NCBI RefSeq assembly: GCF_900108515.1
Contig: NZ_FNWW01000004.1
Coordinates: forward strand, 186,001-250,000
Length of the DNA: 64,000 nt
Reading direction: 5' to 3'
Source: Halobacillus karajensis
Lineage (GTDB): Bacteria; Bacillota; Bacilli; Bacillales; Halobacillaceae
How positions within the stretch are numbered: position 1 is the first letter of the stretch; each line of letters opens with the position of its first letter. The notes under the pieces were generated by a model. It worked only from the letters and a program-made list of their open reading frames with translations, had not been told where the DNA came from and searched no databases. The position numbers and the translations under genes were made by a program. This document shows positions 33,534 to 43,795 of the stretch, piece by piece.

Positions 33534-36176
33534 ATGGCCAATGATAGCCAGTCACGTACAGCACGAAGAAAACAAATGAAATCATCAAAAAAAGGAAAGA
33601 AAACATCCAAAGTTAAAAAGATATTTATGACACTCTTAACCATCGGAGTAGTCTTAATGCTTGGAATCGGTGCGTTATTTACCTATTATGTAGCAACAGC
33701 TCCAAGTTTAGATGAATCGAAATTATCTGATCCTTTTTCATCAAAAGTGTACGATAAAAATGGTGATCTCATAGCCGACCTGGCTGGAGATGAGCGCAGA
33801 ACTAAAATCACCTACAATGATATCCCTCCTTTACTGGAGGATGCTGTATTAGCTACGGAGGATGTGCGTTTTTATGACCATATCGGCATAGATTTCCGAC
33901 GTATTGGCGGAGCGGTGATTGCAAACATCACAGGAGGATTTGGTGCAGAAGGGGCCAGTACGATTACCCAGCAAGTGATTAAGGAATCATTCTTAACTAA
34001 AGATAAAACGATTAAACGTAAAGTCCAGGAACAATACCTGGCCATTAAGTTAGACCAGGAGTACTCCAAAGAGAAAATATTAGAAATGTACTTGAATAAA
34101 ATTTATTATGGTGCCGGATCCTACGGTGTTGCAGAAGCTGCAGAAACGTATTTTGGAAAGAAAGATTTAAGTGAATTGACACTCCCTGAAGCAGCCCTTC
34201 TTGCAGGTTTGCCACAACGACCAAGCGGCTACATGCCGTTTGAAAACCCTGAGCTTGCTAAAAAGCGGATGAACACCGTATTAAACTTGATGGTACAGCA
34301 TGGTAAAATTACTGAAGCTGAGGCTGAGGAAGCAAGGCAAGTTGAAATTGAGGATCTTGTAATTGAAAGACAACCTGAAAAAGAAACCCCTTATCAGGCA
34401 TTCATTGATGAAGTGGAACGTGAGATTAAAAAGAAATTAGACGGATCTGAGATTTATAAAGATGGATTAAAAATTCATACGACGCTTGACCCTAAAGCTC
34501 AAGAACATGTACAAGAGCTTCTTAGTGATGAGGGGCCAATATCATGGCCTGATGAAAAACTTTGGGCAGGTGTAGCTGTCACGGATACTCAGACTGGCGC
34601 AATAAGAGCTATTGGCGGCGGCCGTAATTATCAAAAAGGAAATTTAAATACAGCTAGCCAAATCAGCCGCCAACCCGGATCAACATTTAAGCCGATCACT
34701 GCATACGGGCCAGCTATTCAATATAATAAAATGTCCACTTATCATCAAATTAAAGACGAAAAAACAGTATTTGGAAATGATTGGACGCCAAATAACTTTG
34801 ATAACCAATTCCGAGGTTGGGTGTCCGCCAGGTATGCCTTAAGCCGTTCCTTAAATATCCCTGCAATCAAAACGATGGAAGAAGTCGGGGTAGATAAAGC
34901 AGAAGAATTTACAAAAGGATTAGGATTTGAAATCCCTGATAATGGTCTAGTGCTGTCTGATGCCATTGGCGGGGGAATCGGTACAAATCCTAAAGAAATG
35001 GCAGCTGCTTATGCAGCATTCGGAAATGAAGGTGTTTACAATGAGCCCCACACTGTAACAAAAGTTGAAGTTCCAGGAGAAGGAACGATTGATTTAACAC
35101 CTGAATCTAAATCTGCAATGAATAGCTATACAGCATTCATGATTTCTAATATGCTGCAGACTACTATGAGTGAAGGAACTGGTACAGCGGCCAACGTTCC
35201 CGGCATCCCTGATGCAGGTAAAACCGGAACAACCAACCGTGGGGACTACGCCTCAGATTCCTGGTTTAATGGTTATACGACCAACTATTCGATTTCTATC
35301 TGGTCAGGTTACGAAGAGGAAGATGCGATGTCACAAGCAGCCAAAGACATTCCAAAACAAATTTATAAACCTTTGATGACCCGGTTATCCGAAGGGATTG
35401 ACACCCCAGATTTCACAAAGCCGGATTCTGTCTCTTGGGTTGATGTAGAAAAAGGCTCGAGACCTGCCAGATTACCAAGTAAATATACACCATCAGATAG
35501 GATCGTCACAGAGCTTTTCCACGTGGATAACCAACCTTCAAAGGTTTCAGAAACCTATCAGAAGTTAGATCCTGTTCAATCATTGTCCGGAAGCTTTAAT
35601 GAAGAAACTTCGAGCATCGATCTTTCTTGGTCCTATGGGGAAAGCGATGGTGTGAGTTTCAGAGTTGCCGCATCCATCGATGGTGGTGAAATGAGAGAAC
35701 TTACAACAACGAAAGATACAAGTCTTGAAATTACAAACGTCGATCCAGGAGCTTCCTATGAATTCTCTATTGTAGTGGTCAGTGACGATGACAATACAGC
35801 CAATAGTGACCCTGCAACAGTTCAAGTTCAGGCACCTGGTAACATCGAAGAGGAAACTCCAGATCCAGAAGAAGGTACCGAAGAAAATCAAGAAAATGAG
35901 GAAGAAGAACAGGAAGACAATCAGGAAAATCCTGAAAACGAAGGTGAAGGTCCTCCTGAAGGTAACCCTAATAATGAGAATGGATCAGGAAATAACGGCG
36001 GTGAAGGTAACGGAAACGGAAATGGAAACGGGAATGGGAATAATCCTGGGAATGATGACAACGAAGATAATGAGGAAGAAAACCAGGATAATGGTTCCGA
36101 ATCTGACGGAAGTAATGATTCAGAAGAAGAAACACCTCCAGAGGAAAACCCGGATGAACAACAAGATGCAGCATAA
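33534..36176 (+). CDS. ponA: Class A penicillin-binding protein 1A
   Basis: Bifunctional transglycosylase-transpeptidase building the cell wall. 880 residues: cytoplasmic basic tail, a single membrane anchor (about 30-50), GT51 glycosyltransferase (about 70-250, EDVRFYDHIGID with catalytic Glu, and EGASTITQQVIKE), transpeptidase with SxxK as PGSTFKPI near 395, SRSLN near 445 and KTGTTNRG near 560. A fibronectin type III-like domain (about 670-760) follows, then a 110-residue acidic, Gly/Asn/Glu-rich tail containing (GN)n runs. ATG 33534 has GGAGG 8 bases before; a start at 33519 would overlap that site. Confidence 0.96.
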   Translation: MANDSQSRTARRKQMKSSKKGKKTSKVKKIFMTLLTIGVVLMLGIGALFTYYVATAPSLDESKLSDPFSSKVYDKNGDLIADLAGDERRTKITYNDIPPLLEDAVLATEDVRFYDHIGIDFRRIGGAVIANITGGFGAEGASTITQQVIKESFLTKDKTIKRKVQEQYLAIKLDQEYSKEKILEMYLNKIYYGAGSYGVAEAAETYFGKKDLSELTLPEAALLAGLPQRPSGYMPFENPELAKKRMNTVLNLMVQHGKITEAEAEEARQVEIEDLVIERQPEKETPYQAFIDEVEREIKKKLDGSEIYKDGLKIHTTLDPKAQEHVQELLSDEGPISWPDEKLWAGVAVTDTQTGAIRAIGGGRNYQKGNLNTASQISRQPGSTFKPITAYGPAIQYNKMSTYHQIKDEKTVFGNDWTPNNFDNQFRGWVSARYALSRSLNIPAIKTMEEVGVDKAEEFTKGLGFEIPDNGLVLSDAIGGGIGTNPKEMAAAYAAFGNEGVYNEPHTVTKVEVPGEGTIDLTPESKSAMNSYTAFMISNMLQTTMSEGTGTAANVPGIPDAGKTGTTNRGDYASDSWFNGYTTNYSISIWSGYEEEDAMSQAAKDIPKQIYKPLMTRLSEGIDTPDFTKPDSVSWVDVEKGSRPARLPSKYTPSDRIVTELFHVDNQPSKVSETYQKLDPVQSLSGSFNEETSSIDLSWSYGESDGVSFRVAASIDGGEMRELTTTKDTSLEITNVDPGASYEFSIVVVSDDDNTANSDPATVQVQAPGNIEEETPDPEEGTEENQENEEEEQEDNQENPENEGEGPPEGNPNNENGSGNNGGEGNGNGNGNGNGNNPGNDDNEDNEEENQDNGSESDGSNDSEEETPPEENPDEQQDAA

Positions 36177-36180
36177 TCAT

Positions 36181-36215
36181 AAAAGCCCTCTTACCATAAA
36201 GTAAGAGGGCTTTTT
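36181..36215. terminator. Bidirectional terminator between ponA and nth
   Basis: AAAAGCCCTCTTAC / GTAAGAGGGCTTTTT stem with a 6-base loop shared by convergent genes. Confidence 0.9.
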
Positions 36216-36874
36216 CATAGCTGTTTTTCTTTCTTTCGCATACGTTTTTGACCTTCTCTACACAAAGATAAAAGTGGACATTCTTCACAATTCGGCCGCT
36301 GAGCTTTACAATGATAACGGCCGAAAAAAATCATACGGTGATGAGTGACACTCCATTCTTCCATCGGAACCTTTCTCATTAATGTTTTTTCCACTTCTAA
36401 TACAGAATCTTTCCACCGACATATACCAAGTCGTTTTGATACACGTTCGACATGAGTATCTACAGCAATGGCGGGTTCATCAAAAGCAACAGATGCGACA
36501 ACATTCGCTGTCTTCCTCCCTACCCCTGCTAAACTTTCTAGCTCCTTTTGGGTCGAAGGGACTTCTCCTCCAAAATTGTCTACAAGTGTTTGTGATAATT
36601 TCTTTATATTTTTGGCTTTATTACGGTATAGACCAATGCGTTTGATATCATTCTGAAGCTCTTCTAATGGGACTGCGATATAATCTTCCGGTGTTTTATA
36701 CTTCTCAAATAATTGAGGTGTCACTTTGTTTACCAATGCATCTGTTGCTTGTGCCGACAGTACAACAGCAACAAGGAGTTCGAACGGATTGTTATGAGTC
36801 AATTCACATTCGGCATCCGGAAACATTTCCTCGAATGTATCTAAACAATACCTTATTTGTGTTTTGTTCAACAT
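36215..36874 (-). CDS. nth: Endonuclease III (DNA glycosylase/AP lyase)
   Basis: Removes oxidised pyrimidines and nicks the abasic site. 219 residues, same length as B. subtilis Nth. Helix-hairpin-helix motif LESLAGVGRKTANVVAS (near 115) with the catalytic Lys, the catalytic Asp in AIAVDTHVERVSKRLG (near 138) and the iron-sulfur cluster C-x6-C-x2-C-x5-C near 188-204 (CKAQRPNCEECPLLSLC) are complete. Start taken at ATG 36874, matching the family start MLN; it overlaps dnaD. Downstream ypoC of B. subtilis is absent: nth ends at the terminator facing ponA. Confidence 0.96.
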   Translation of the reverse strand: MLNKTQIRYCLDTFEEMFPDAECELTHNNPFELLVAVVLSAQATDALVNKVTPQLFEKYKTPEDYIAVPLEELQNDIKRIGLYRNKAKNIKKLSQTLVDNFGGEVPSTQKELESLAGVGRKTANVVASVAFDEPAIAVDTHVERVSKRLGICRWKDSVLEVEKTLMRKVPMEEWSVTHHRMIFFGRYHCKAQRPNCEECPLLSLCREGQKRMRKKEKQL

Positions 36875-36882
36875 AATGTAAC

Positions 36883-37578
36883 TTAAGAGTCCTCCTCCAG
36901 CCAATTATAGTAGAGCGAAATATCTCTTTTTTTATTTTCTTGTTTTGACGTTTTAACAGGTGATTGGCCTTGACGGAATTGTCTTCCCTGTTCTCTCGCC
37001 TGTTCAACAGTTCTTACTCCTTTTCGCTTCCACTCCCTAAGGATGCGGTCGATATATTTAAAGTTTAGTTTACTCATTAAAACAGCTTCTCTTAATGCTG
37101 CTTTAATCAAAGCAGGAGATTGTTCTTCTTCATCCAACCATATATTTATGGTTTCAATTTCAAAAGGAGATAACGGGCGCCCAAATTCTTGTTCAAACAA
37201 TGGAAAGATGTTTTCATCATAAGATTTGTCATTGATCTGGGGTTTAGATGACACAGTGAACAATTTTTCCCATAATGGTTCTAATGAATAAAATTCATTA
37301 AGAACTCTATGCTCGTTTTGATTTTGCTCTATAGTCAACATTCTTTTTTGAATTAAAGTCCTAAGCACACGTGAACATTCCTGCGAAGAAACAGAAAGGT
37401 GAGTTGCAAGCTCTTCTGGTGTAGGAAACCCGTTCCCTTCGGTGCGGAATCGATGGATCTGCAAAAGAACCACCAGTTCTGTCTCACTCAATTTTAATTG
37501 ATGATAGTTTTTTAACAACTGTGTTGGAACGACCATTTGGTTATCCACGATGTCTTGAAAACTTTGATATTTAGCCAA
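36883..37578 (-). CDS. dnaD: DNA replication initiation protein DnaD
   Basis: Primosome protein acting with DnaA and DnaB at origin and restart sites. The 231-residue protein has the N-terminal winged helix (VPTQLLKNYHQLKLSETELVVLLQIHRF, in part; about 20-100) and the C-terminal DnaB/DnaD domain (FGRPLSPFEIETINIWLDE near 135, ALREAVLMSKLNFKYIDRILREWKRKG in part). Start is TTG at 37578 with GGAGGG 6 bases upstream, giving the same length as B. subtilis DnaD. The nth gene overlaps or abuts its end. Confidence 0.95.
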   Translation of the reverse strand: MAKYQSFQDIVDNQMVVPTQLLKNYHQLKLSETELVVLLQIHRFRTEGNGFPTPEELATHLSVSSQECSRVLRTLIQKRMLTIEQNQNEHRVLNEFYSLEPLWEKLFTVSSKPQINDKSYDENIFPLFEQEFGRPLSPFEIETINIWLDEEEQSPALIKAALREAVLMSKLNFKYIDRILREWKRKGVRTVEQAREQGRQFRQGQSPVKTSKQENKKRDISLYYNWLEEDS

Positions 37579-37610
37579 ATTAATCCCTCCATTCGTAGTA
37601 AGGTTGAATG

Positions 37611-37650
37611 AAAAACACCGATACGCCATAAGGCGAAAAATCGGTGTTTA
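37611..37650 (-). terminator. Terminator between asnS and dnaD
   Basis: On the minus strand AAACACCGAT / ATCGGTGTTT with an inner GCC / GGC stem and TTCATT, just before the dnaD ribosome-binding site. Confidence 0.75.
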
Positions 37651-37670
37651 ATCATCCGCATGATATCAGA

Positions 37671-38963
37671 TCACGGGTAAAGTCTGTTCAATAAGCGTGG
37701 GAATGGAATGGTTTCACGAACATGTTCGACACCTGCAATCCATGCTACAGTACGCTCAAGTCCCAAACCAAATCCTGAATGGGGTACACTTCCATATTCA
37801 CGGAGCTGCAAGTACCATTTGTAGGCTTCCCCTGTTAATTCATGTTCTTCATATCTCTTTCTCATTAATTCTAAATCATCAATTCGCTGTGATCCGCCGA
37901 TGATTTCTCCATAACCTTCTGGTGCGATCAAGTCTGCACAAAGAACGACTTCTGGACGTTCAGGATCTGGTTTCATATAGAAGGCTTTAATTTCAGCAGG
38001 ATAATTTGTTATGAATACAGGTTTTTCATAACTTTCTGCAATTGCTGTTTCATGAGGGGCTCCAAAGTCCTCTCCCCACTCAATATCATCGAAGCCTTTA
38101 TCCTTCAGTAGTTGAACCGCATCATCATAACTAATACGCGGGAACGGGGCCTGAATATTTTCTAATTTCTTAGTGTCACGGCCCAATGCTTCTAACTCGA
38201 TCTTACAATTTTTAAGAACGGACTGGACCACATGAGAAACGTATTGTTCCTGAACTTGCAAGCTATCTTCATGATCCATAAAAGCCATTTCAGGTTCAAT
38301 CATCCAAAACTCAATTAAATGCCGACGTGTCTTTGATTTTTCAGCACGGAAGGTAGGGCCGAAACTGAATACCCGTCCAAATGCCATGGCTGCTGCTTCC
38401 ATATAAAGTTGTCCACTTTGAGATAAATAGGCATCTTCTTCAAAATACTTTGTATGGAACAGCTCTGTAGTCCCTTCCGCTGATGAACCTGTTAAAATAG
38501 GTGGGTCAATTTTGACATAACCATTGTTATTGAAAAATTCATATGTGGAACGGATGATCTCATTCCGTACTTTCATCACTGCGTGTTGTCGCTTCGAACG
38601 TAACCACAGGTGACGATGGTCCATCAAAAATTCAGTTCCATGCTCTTTTGGTGTAATCGGATAGTCAATCGCTTCATGAATGACTTCGAAGTTTTTCACT
38701 TGCATTTCAAAACCAAGTGGAGAACGCGAATCTTCAACAATTACCCCAGTGACGTACAAAGAAGATTCCTGAGTTAATGCTTTGGCGTCTTGAAATTTGT
38801 CTTCTCCAATCTCCGCTTTCACAACGATCCCCTGCATAAAGCCAGTGCCGTCACGTAGTTGCAGAAAGGCAATTTTCCCGCTTGAGCGCTTGTTGCTTAA
38901 CCAAGCTCCAATGGTTACTTCTTGTCCTACATATTTCGATACTTCTGAAATGGTTGTTTTCAT
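37671..38963 (-). CDS. asnS: Asparagine--tRNA ligase
   Basis: Class II aminoacyl-tRNA synthetase charging tRNA-Asn. 430 residues. Residues 1-110 are the OB-fold anticodon domain ([24 protein letters not shown], in part). Motif 1 ends in ...[11 protein letters not shown] (near 150), motif 2 is [21 protein letters not shown] (in part, near 207-225) and motif 3 is [13 protein letters not shown] (near 400). It follows aspB with 20 bases between, the Asp/Asn linkage typical of Bacillus. Confidence 0.97.
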   Translation of the reverse strand: MKTTISEVSKYVGQEVTIGAWLSNKRSSGKIAFLQLRDGTGFMQGIVVKAEIGEDKFQDAKALTQESSLYVTGVIVEDSRSPLGFEMQVKNFEVIHEAIDYPITPKEHGTEFLMDHRHLWLRSKRQHAVMKVRNEIIRSTYEFFNNNGYVKIDPPILTGSSAEGTTELFHTKYFEEDAYLSQSGQLYMEAAAMAFGRVFSFGPTFRAEKSKTRRHLIEFWMIEPEMAFMDHEDSLQVQEQYVSHVVQSVLKNCKIELEALGRDTKKLENIQAPFPRISYDDAVQLLKDKGFDDIEWGEDFGAPHETAIAESYEKPVFITNYPAEIKAFYMKPDPERPEVVLCADLIAPEGYGEIIGGSQRIDDLELMRKRYEEHELTGEAYKWYLQLREYGSVPHSGFGLGLERTVAWIAGVEHVRETIPFPRLLNRLYP

Positions 38964-38983
38964 ACTTTGACCTCCAACATTGC

Positions 38984-40168
38984 TTATGATTGATATTTAT
39001 TTACGAAGTTCTCAATTCGATCAGCAGCTTTTTCAAGCTGATCCAGTGATGTAGCATAAGACAGACGAACATTGTCTGGACTGCCGAAACCGGAGCCTGG
39101 AACAAGAGCAACCTTTTCTTCATCCAGCAAGGCTTTCACCCATGCGTCCACATCTTCAAAACCGCCACGTTCAACAGCTTTTTTTACATTTGGAAAAAGA
39201 TAAAAAGCACCAGAAGGTTTGGCACATTCTATTCCAGGAATGTTAATCAGACGCTTGTGCAATAAATCCAACCGCTCTTTGAAAGCCTCTTTCATCTTTG
39301 TTACTTCATCTTCGGAAGCTGTATATGCGGCTAATGCTGCATATTGGGCAATTGTCGTCGGGTTAGAAGTTGAGTGCGAAGCCATATTCGACATTGCTTT
39401 TACCACTGTCTTGTTTCCTGCAGCAAATCCGATTCTCCAACCTGTCATCGAATGAGATTTTGAAACCCCATTAATGATGATCGTTTGATGATAAAGCTCA
39501 TCAGATAGTTGAGCTATCGATACATGGTCTTCCTTTGTATAAATAAGTTTCTCATAAATTTCATCGGAAACAATTAAAACGTCATGCTCAAGACATACTT
39601 CACCGAGAGCTTTTAATTCTTCTTCCGAGTACATCATCCCTGTCGGGTTACTTGGAGAATTAATGATTACAGCTTTAGTTTTTGGTGTGATCGCTGCCCG
39701 TAATTGTTCAGCAGTAAGTTTAAAGTTATTCGCTTCTTCTGCGGATACGATTACTGGTTTCCCTTCAGCAAGCTTGATTTGTTCAGGATAACTGACCCAA
39801 TATGGAGCGGGAACAATCACCTCATCTCCTTCATTTAGGAGCACTTGAAATAATGTAAATAATGCATGTTTGGCACCTGTTGTTACAATGATTTGCTCAT
39901 TTGTATAGGTTAGGTCCTGATCACGTTTCAATTTAGCTGTGATGCTGTTCTTTAATTCAGGAATCCCACCGGCAGGGGTATATTTTGTCATACCTTCATC
40001 CATTGCTCTTTTGGCCGCATCAAGGATATAAGCAGGTGTATTAAAATCCGGTTCTCCTGCTCCTAATCCAATCACATCATGTCCTTCTGCTTTCAGTGCT
40101 TTTGCTTTGGCTGTAATCGCCAGTGTTGTTGATGGTGTTAATGCTTGAACACGTTCTGCTAATTGCAT
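38984..40168 (-). CDS. aspB: Aspartate aminotransferase
   Basis: Class I PLP transaminase interconverting aspartate and 2-oxoglutarate with oxaloacetate and glutamate. 394 residues like B. subtilis AspB (393). The Schiff-base Lys is in [17 protein letters not shown] (near 235), and the family blocks [17 protein letters not shown] (near 170), and VSDEIYEKL are present. The start ATG at 40168 has AGGAG 8 bases upstream; the ATG and GTG upstream in frame are less well placed. Between ypmB and asnS as in B. subtilis. Confidence 0.96.
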   Translation of the reverse strand: MQLAERVQALTPSTTLAITAKAKALKAEGHDVIGLGAGEPDFNTPAYILDAAKRAMDEGMTKYTPAGGIPELKNSITAKLKRDQDLTYTNEQIIVTTGAKHALFTLFQVLLNEGDEVIVPAPYWVSYPEQIKLAEGKPVIVSAEEANNFKLTAEQLRAAITPKTKAVIINSPSNPTGMMYSEEELKALGEVCLEHDVLIVSDEIYEKLIYTKEDHVSIAQLSDELYHQTIIINGVSKSHSMTGWRIGFAAGNKTVVKAMSNMASHSTSNPTTIAQYAALAAYTASEDEVTKMKEAFKERLDLLHKRLINIPGIECAKPSGAFYLFPNVKKAVERGGFEDVDAWVKALLDEEKVALVPGSGFGSPDNVRLSYATSLDQLEKAADRIENFVNKYQS

Positions 40169-40180
40169 AATCGTCACTCC

Positions 40181-40663
40181 TTAATCGTTTTGTCTGAAGG
40201 CAAAGCGTTGGTCGAACGCCTCTCCATTTAATGTGAAATAATCCATTACATAACGGTTCCGTTCGTCGATATAAGTCAACTGGTAGACTGGTTCATTTTC
40301 TTCAAAGGCGTACGCTAGATCTTTAAACGTACATCCAGAACATGATTCATCCCACTGAGCGTGCATTTCTGCAACAGGAAGAACGTCATCTAAAGGTACT
40401 TCATCCAGTACGTCTTTTTCTTTGATATCAATAAATAAAAGCCATTTCCCCTCTTCTTTTGAGCCTTGAACAATATGGATCTCCTTCTCACCATGGTATG
40501 TAAAGACATGATCTACTCGGTGGATACCTCCAGCCTCTTTTGCAATGGCTTTTGCTTCTTCATGTCCCTCTGTACGGTCCTGATTTACTTCCACATACAA
40601 CCAAACAGAAAGAATTAGAATAAGAAACAGGATGATACCCACAATAATCAGGCTCCATTTCAC
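40181..40663 (-). CDS. ypmB: YpmB-like (DUF5590) membrane-anchored protein
   Basis: A 160-residue protein with one N-terminal membrane segment (about 4-26, SLIIVGIILFLILILSVWLY) and an extracellular domain beginning EVNQDRTEGHEEAKAIAKE, as in YpmB of Bacillus, ending DYFTLNGEAFDQRFAF. Two Cys in ESCSGCTFKD. The start is uncertain: GTG at 40663, a few bases after the ypmA stop, gives a short cytoplasmic end like YpmB, but lacks a clear ribosome-binding site; the open frame extends to 40729 within ypmA. Function unknown. Confidence 0.8.
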   Translation of the reverse strand: MKWSLIIVGIILFLILILSVWLYVEVNQDRTEGHEEAKAIAKEAGGIHRVDHVFTYHGEKEIHIVQGSKEEGKWLLFIDIKEKDVLDEVPLDDVLPVAEMHAQWDESCSGCTFKDLAYAFEENEPVYQLTYIDERNRYVMDYFTLNGEAFDQRFAFRQND

Positions 40664-40667
40664 CCAT

Positions 40668-40838
40668 CTAGGTGCGGTATATGGTGAAGACTGCGGTGTC
40701 AGCATCGTCATCATCCAGTGCCAATCCAAACATTAGATTTTTTTCTTTTAACGTACGATTCAATGTATCAACAATTTTATATAAATCGTCAGACTTTTGA
40801 ATCCTTACAGTCGATAACGTTTCTATTTTATTTTCCAT
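40668..40838 (-). CDS. ypmA: YpmA (DUF4264) small protein
   Basis: 56 residues, the same length as B. subtilis YpmA. Sequence pattern ENKIETLSTVRIQKSDDLYK...LMFGLALDDDDADTAVFTIYRT (in part) matches the family. The ATG at 40838 has GGAGG 8 bases upstream; the frame start at 40853 lies within that site. It lies between dinG and ypmB as in Bacillus. Function unknown. Confidence 0.85.
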   Translation of the reverse strand: MENKIETLSTVRIQKSDDLYKIVDTLNRTLKEKNLMFGLALDDDDADTAVFTIYRT

Positions 40839-40909
40839 CCATACAACCTCCATTTTTGTGGTGGGCCGCTTTATATTATAACAGGTTCGTCCAGTAGATT
40901 CTTACCTCG

Positions 40910-43711
40910 TTACAACCAATTTTCAATTTCATTAATTAAGCGTTTTGTGGATTCATAGGAGACAGGCACTTTAGGCAAAGAAGAGAGAAAGTACTTACCG
41001 TAACGCGCTTCTATTAACCGTTGATCGCATATAAAGACCACACCCTTGTCAGTAGAACTCCGAATCAATCTACCAAACCCTTGCTTAAAGCGAATGATGG
41101 CATGAGGTAGAGATTTCTCCATAAAAGAATTCTTCCCCTCTTTTTTCATACGCTCGTCCCTTATAGATTGTACGGGTTGATCAGGGGGCTGGAAAGGTAA
41201 TCGGACCATCATTAGACATGAAAGATCATCCCCTGGAATATCCACTCCTTCCCAGAATGAACTAGTACCAAGCAGGATGGCCTGGTCAAAGGCCTGAAAG
41301 TTTTTCTTTAACCGATCTCTGCTTCCACTCGAAACCCCTTGTGCAAAAATCATGAATTCTTCTGGATCTATGAACTCTTTTAACAGAAGATATGTTTTTC
41401 TAAGCATCTCATAAGAAGTAAATAAAACAAGCATTCGCCCTTTGGTCACTTGAGCAACAGAATAAATGGCTTCACTAAGAGCTTCAATAAAAGCTTCTGG
41501 TTCCTTCTTGATATTAGGAAAATCATTGGGCACCATTAATTGAACCTGTTTCTTATAATCATAAGGAGATGGAATGATAGCCTCTAAAGTGTTATGCCCT
41601 TCCTCTATCCCCAGTGACCTTCGTATATAACTAAATGAGTTGTTTGTAGATAAAGTAGCACTTGTCAGAATAACACTCTGCTTCTTATTAAATAAACGAT
41701 GATTCAGCATGCTGGCTATATTCACAGGTTCACTAAATAAATATATCGCATTCGCTGCCCCTTCACCTTCGATTTCCATCCATTTTACTTCCTCATCCCT
41801 AGTGAAATCGAAATAATGAATCAGTTGTGAGCGGATCTTCTGACACACATCTATTTGATTATCCAATCGAGCAAGTAAAATAGGGATGCCATGGTCTTCA
41901 TTGACTGCCAGCTGAGCTTTCAATTCAAGTTCGATTTTCTCCATTTGAAGAATTAACTTTTTAATCTTTGCAAGGAACCGATGAGACATTTCCTTAGCCG
42001 TATTCATGAATGAAGGCATTTTATCTCTTTTTAGAAGCCACTGTGTCCGCCCGATATCACTTTTTCCTTTTCCTAATTGGCTCTGCTTTTTAACATTTTG
42101 ATAAATATAGCGAGAAAGCTGGCTTAGTTCCTCTTTTGCTTCATCAATTGTCTGCTGACCTTTTGAAAGATTCGTAAACATGTCGTTTGGTAAGAAAAAT
42201 CCTTTATAGAGACTCTTGTGGAAAACCTCTCCAAATTGTGTTAAATGTCTCTGTAATTCTCTATAGTCCATACGAACACCGAAATATCTGCTTGCCACTG
42301 CTTCCAAATGGTGTGCTTCATCGATTATGACATGATCATACTCCGGTAAAACCGTCTCCTCTTTCATTATATCCATACAAAATAGCGCATGGTTTGTGAT
42401 CACCAGGTCTGCTTGCAAAGCCTTCTCCTGCGCCCAGTGAAAGAAAGAATCATCTGTATAACCCAATTGAAGAGTCTTACTGGATTGTTCCGAGGATACT
42501 TTATGCCAGAACTGCCTCCCATTAGAAGGCAATTGTATTTCATCGACGTCTCCTGTACGAGTCCTTGTCAACCAGACGAGAATCATCGCTTTCGTCAAAG
42601 CGATATCGTAATTATCCTGGTATGAATTCTCTAATTCGTAATGAAAATGGGTGAGACTAATATAATGGGATTTCCCTTTATAAATGACCGCTTTAATAGG
42701 TCGAGGAAACATCCGTTCAATTTTTGGTATTTCTTCTTCTAACAATTGCTTCTGCAAACTAGTTGTATGAGTCGATATAATGACGCGTTTGCTATCTTTC
42801 ATTGCCGTGTAAGCGGCTGAAAGAAGATAAGCTACTGACTTTCCAGTCCCAGCTCCCGCTTCTACTATGGCGTGTCTTCCTTCACGGAAAGCCCTTTGGA
42901 CATGGTCTGTCATTTTCGATTGACCTTCCCTGTACTCGTAATTAGTTAAAAGGCTTTGAAGTCCATTCTCACCCTTATACACTTGATCTTTCCAGGAATC
43001 GAAAACAGGCAATTGTACAGAGGTTTTCTTGCGTTCGGGGATTTGTTTACGCACAGCAATTCCATGCTTAATAACTGTATCTGTATCCTTGATGTTTCCA
43101 TACCGCTTTTCATCTAAGTAGCGGTCGAAAAATTCTCGAAAGTCACTCTTTAATCTGGATTCGATTTTCAAAAGGTACTGCAGGGTTCTCTCAGGTAAAC
43201 CTTGTAATTTGTTCATAAGGTAAACAAATAAATCAGCAGTTACTTGTGCATCGGATAAGGCCCGGTGTGGTCGATCATGCCCCATTTCCAACCGTTCAGC
43301 CAGTTGACCTAATTTAAAGGTGGGGGAAGTCGGCAACAATATCCTTGCAAATTCAACCGTATCAATGATCGGATTATGTAACGGCTGATAGCCGCATCGT
43401 TTCAACTCATCATTCAAAAAGCCAAGGTCAAATTCAATATTATGAGCGACTATGTATGCATGTTGAAATAGAGGATAAACATCCTCTGCAATTTCTGAAA
43501 AAAGTGGAGCGTCCAGGACATCTTCATCATCAATACCTGTTAATGAACGAATGAAAGGAGGTATTTCCTTTTCTGGATATACGAGCGAAGAAAACTCCTC
43601 CACTACTTTACCGCCTTCCTCTATCACCACAATTCCAATTTCAATAATTCGATCGCCTTTAGCTGATGCATTCCCTGTTGTTTCTAAATCTACAATTGCA
43701 AATCTCTTCAT
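40910..43711 (-). CDS. dinG: ATP-dependent helicase DinG with exonuclease domain
   Basis: 933 residues. The N-terminal 165 residues form a DEDDh 3'-5' exonuclease (FAIVDLETTG with DxE near 7, HNIEFDLGFLND near 92, HRALSDAQVTADLF near 150). The rest is an XPD-like helicase: AIVEAGAGTGKSVAYLLSA (Walker A near 285), VIIDEAHHLEAVA (DEAH near 465), and C-terminal motifs TSSFWEGVDIPGDDLSCL and GFGRLIRSS (near 900). The Cys set of an iron-sulfur cluster is not evident, as in other Firmicute DinG. The ATG at 43711 has TAGGGATG upstream; 7 codons longer is possible. Confidence 0.94.
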   Translation of the reverse strand: MKRFAIVDLETTGNASAKGDRIIEIGIVVIEEGGKVVEEFSSLVYPEKEIPPFIRSLTGIDDEDVLDAPLFSEIAEDVYPLFQHAYIVAHNIEFDLGFLNDELKRCGYQPLHNPIIDTVEFARILLPTSPTFKLGQLAERLEMGHDRPHRALSDAQVTADLFVYLMNKLQGLPERTLQYLLKIESRLKSDFREFFDRYLDEKRYGNIKDTDTVIKHGIAVRKQIPERKKTSVQLPVFDSWKDQVYKGENGLQSLLTNYEYREGQSKMTDHVQRAFREGRHAIVEAGAGTGKSVAYLLSAAYTAMKDSKRVIISTHTTSLQKQLLEEEIPKIERMFPRPIKAVIYKGKSHYISLTHFHYELENSYQDNYDIALTKAMILVWLTRTRTGDVDEIQLPSNGRQFWHKVSSEQSSKTLQLGYTDDSFFHWAQEKALQADLVITNHALFCMDIMKEETVLPEYDHVIIDEAHHLEAVASRYFGVRMDYRELQRHLTQFGEVFHKSLYKGFFLPNDMFTNLSKGQQTIDEAKEELSQLSRYIYQNVKKQSQLGKGKSDIGRTQWLLKRDKMPSFMNTAKEMSHRFLAKIKKLILQMEKIELELKAQLAVNEDHGIPILLARLDNQIDVCQKIRSQLIHYFDFTRDEEVKWMEIEGEGAANAIYLFSEPVNIASMLNHRLFNKKQSVILTSATLSTNNSFSYIRRSLGIEEGHNTLEAIIPSPYDYKKQVQLMVPNDFPNIKKEPEAFIEALSEAIYSVAQVTKGRMLVLFTSYEMLRKTYLLLKEFIDPEEFMIFAQGVSSGSRDRLKKNFQAFDQAILLGTSSFWEGVDIPGDDLSCLMMVRLPFQPPDQPVQSIRDERMKKEGKNSFMEKSLPHAIIRFKQGFGRLIRSSTDKGVVFICDQRLIEARYGKYFLSSLPKVPVSYESTKRLINEIENWL

Positions 43712-43732
43712 GATCATCCCTACTTTCACCAC

Positions 43733-43775
43733 AAAAAGGAAGGACCTTGCCTGAAAGTTATTGGCATAGATCCTT
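43733..43775 (-). terminator. Possible terminator of the pantothenate operon
   Basis: On the minus strand AAGGA...TGCC / GGCA...TCCTT with an internal loop, followed by CCTTTTTG, 20-60 bases after the panD stop. Confidence 0.5.
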
Positions 43776-43795
43776 TCTTCACTCGCTCGTTCACC

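Noticed and set aside
35782-36204. 140-residue plus-strand ORF rich in Lys, Met and Thr
   Set aside because: Out-of-frame reading of the low-complexity ponA tail.
38964-38983. T-box leader before asnS
   Set aside because: Only 20 bases separate it from aspB; no T-box motif (UGGN) or specifier stem is present.
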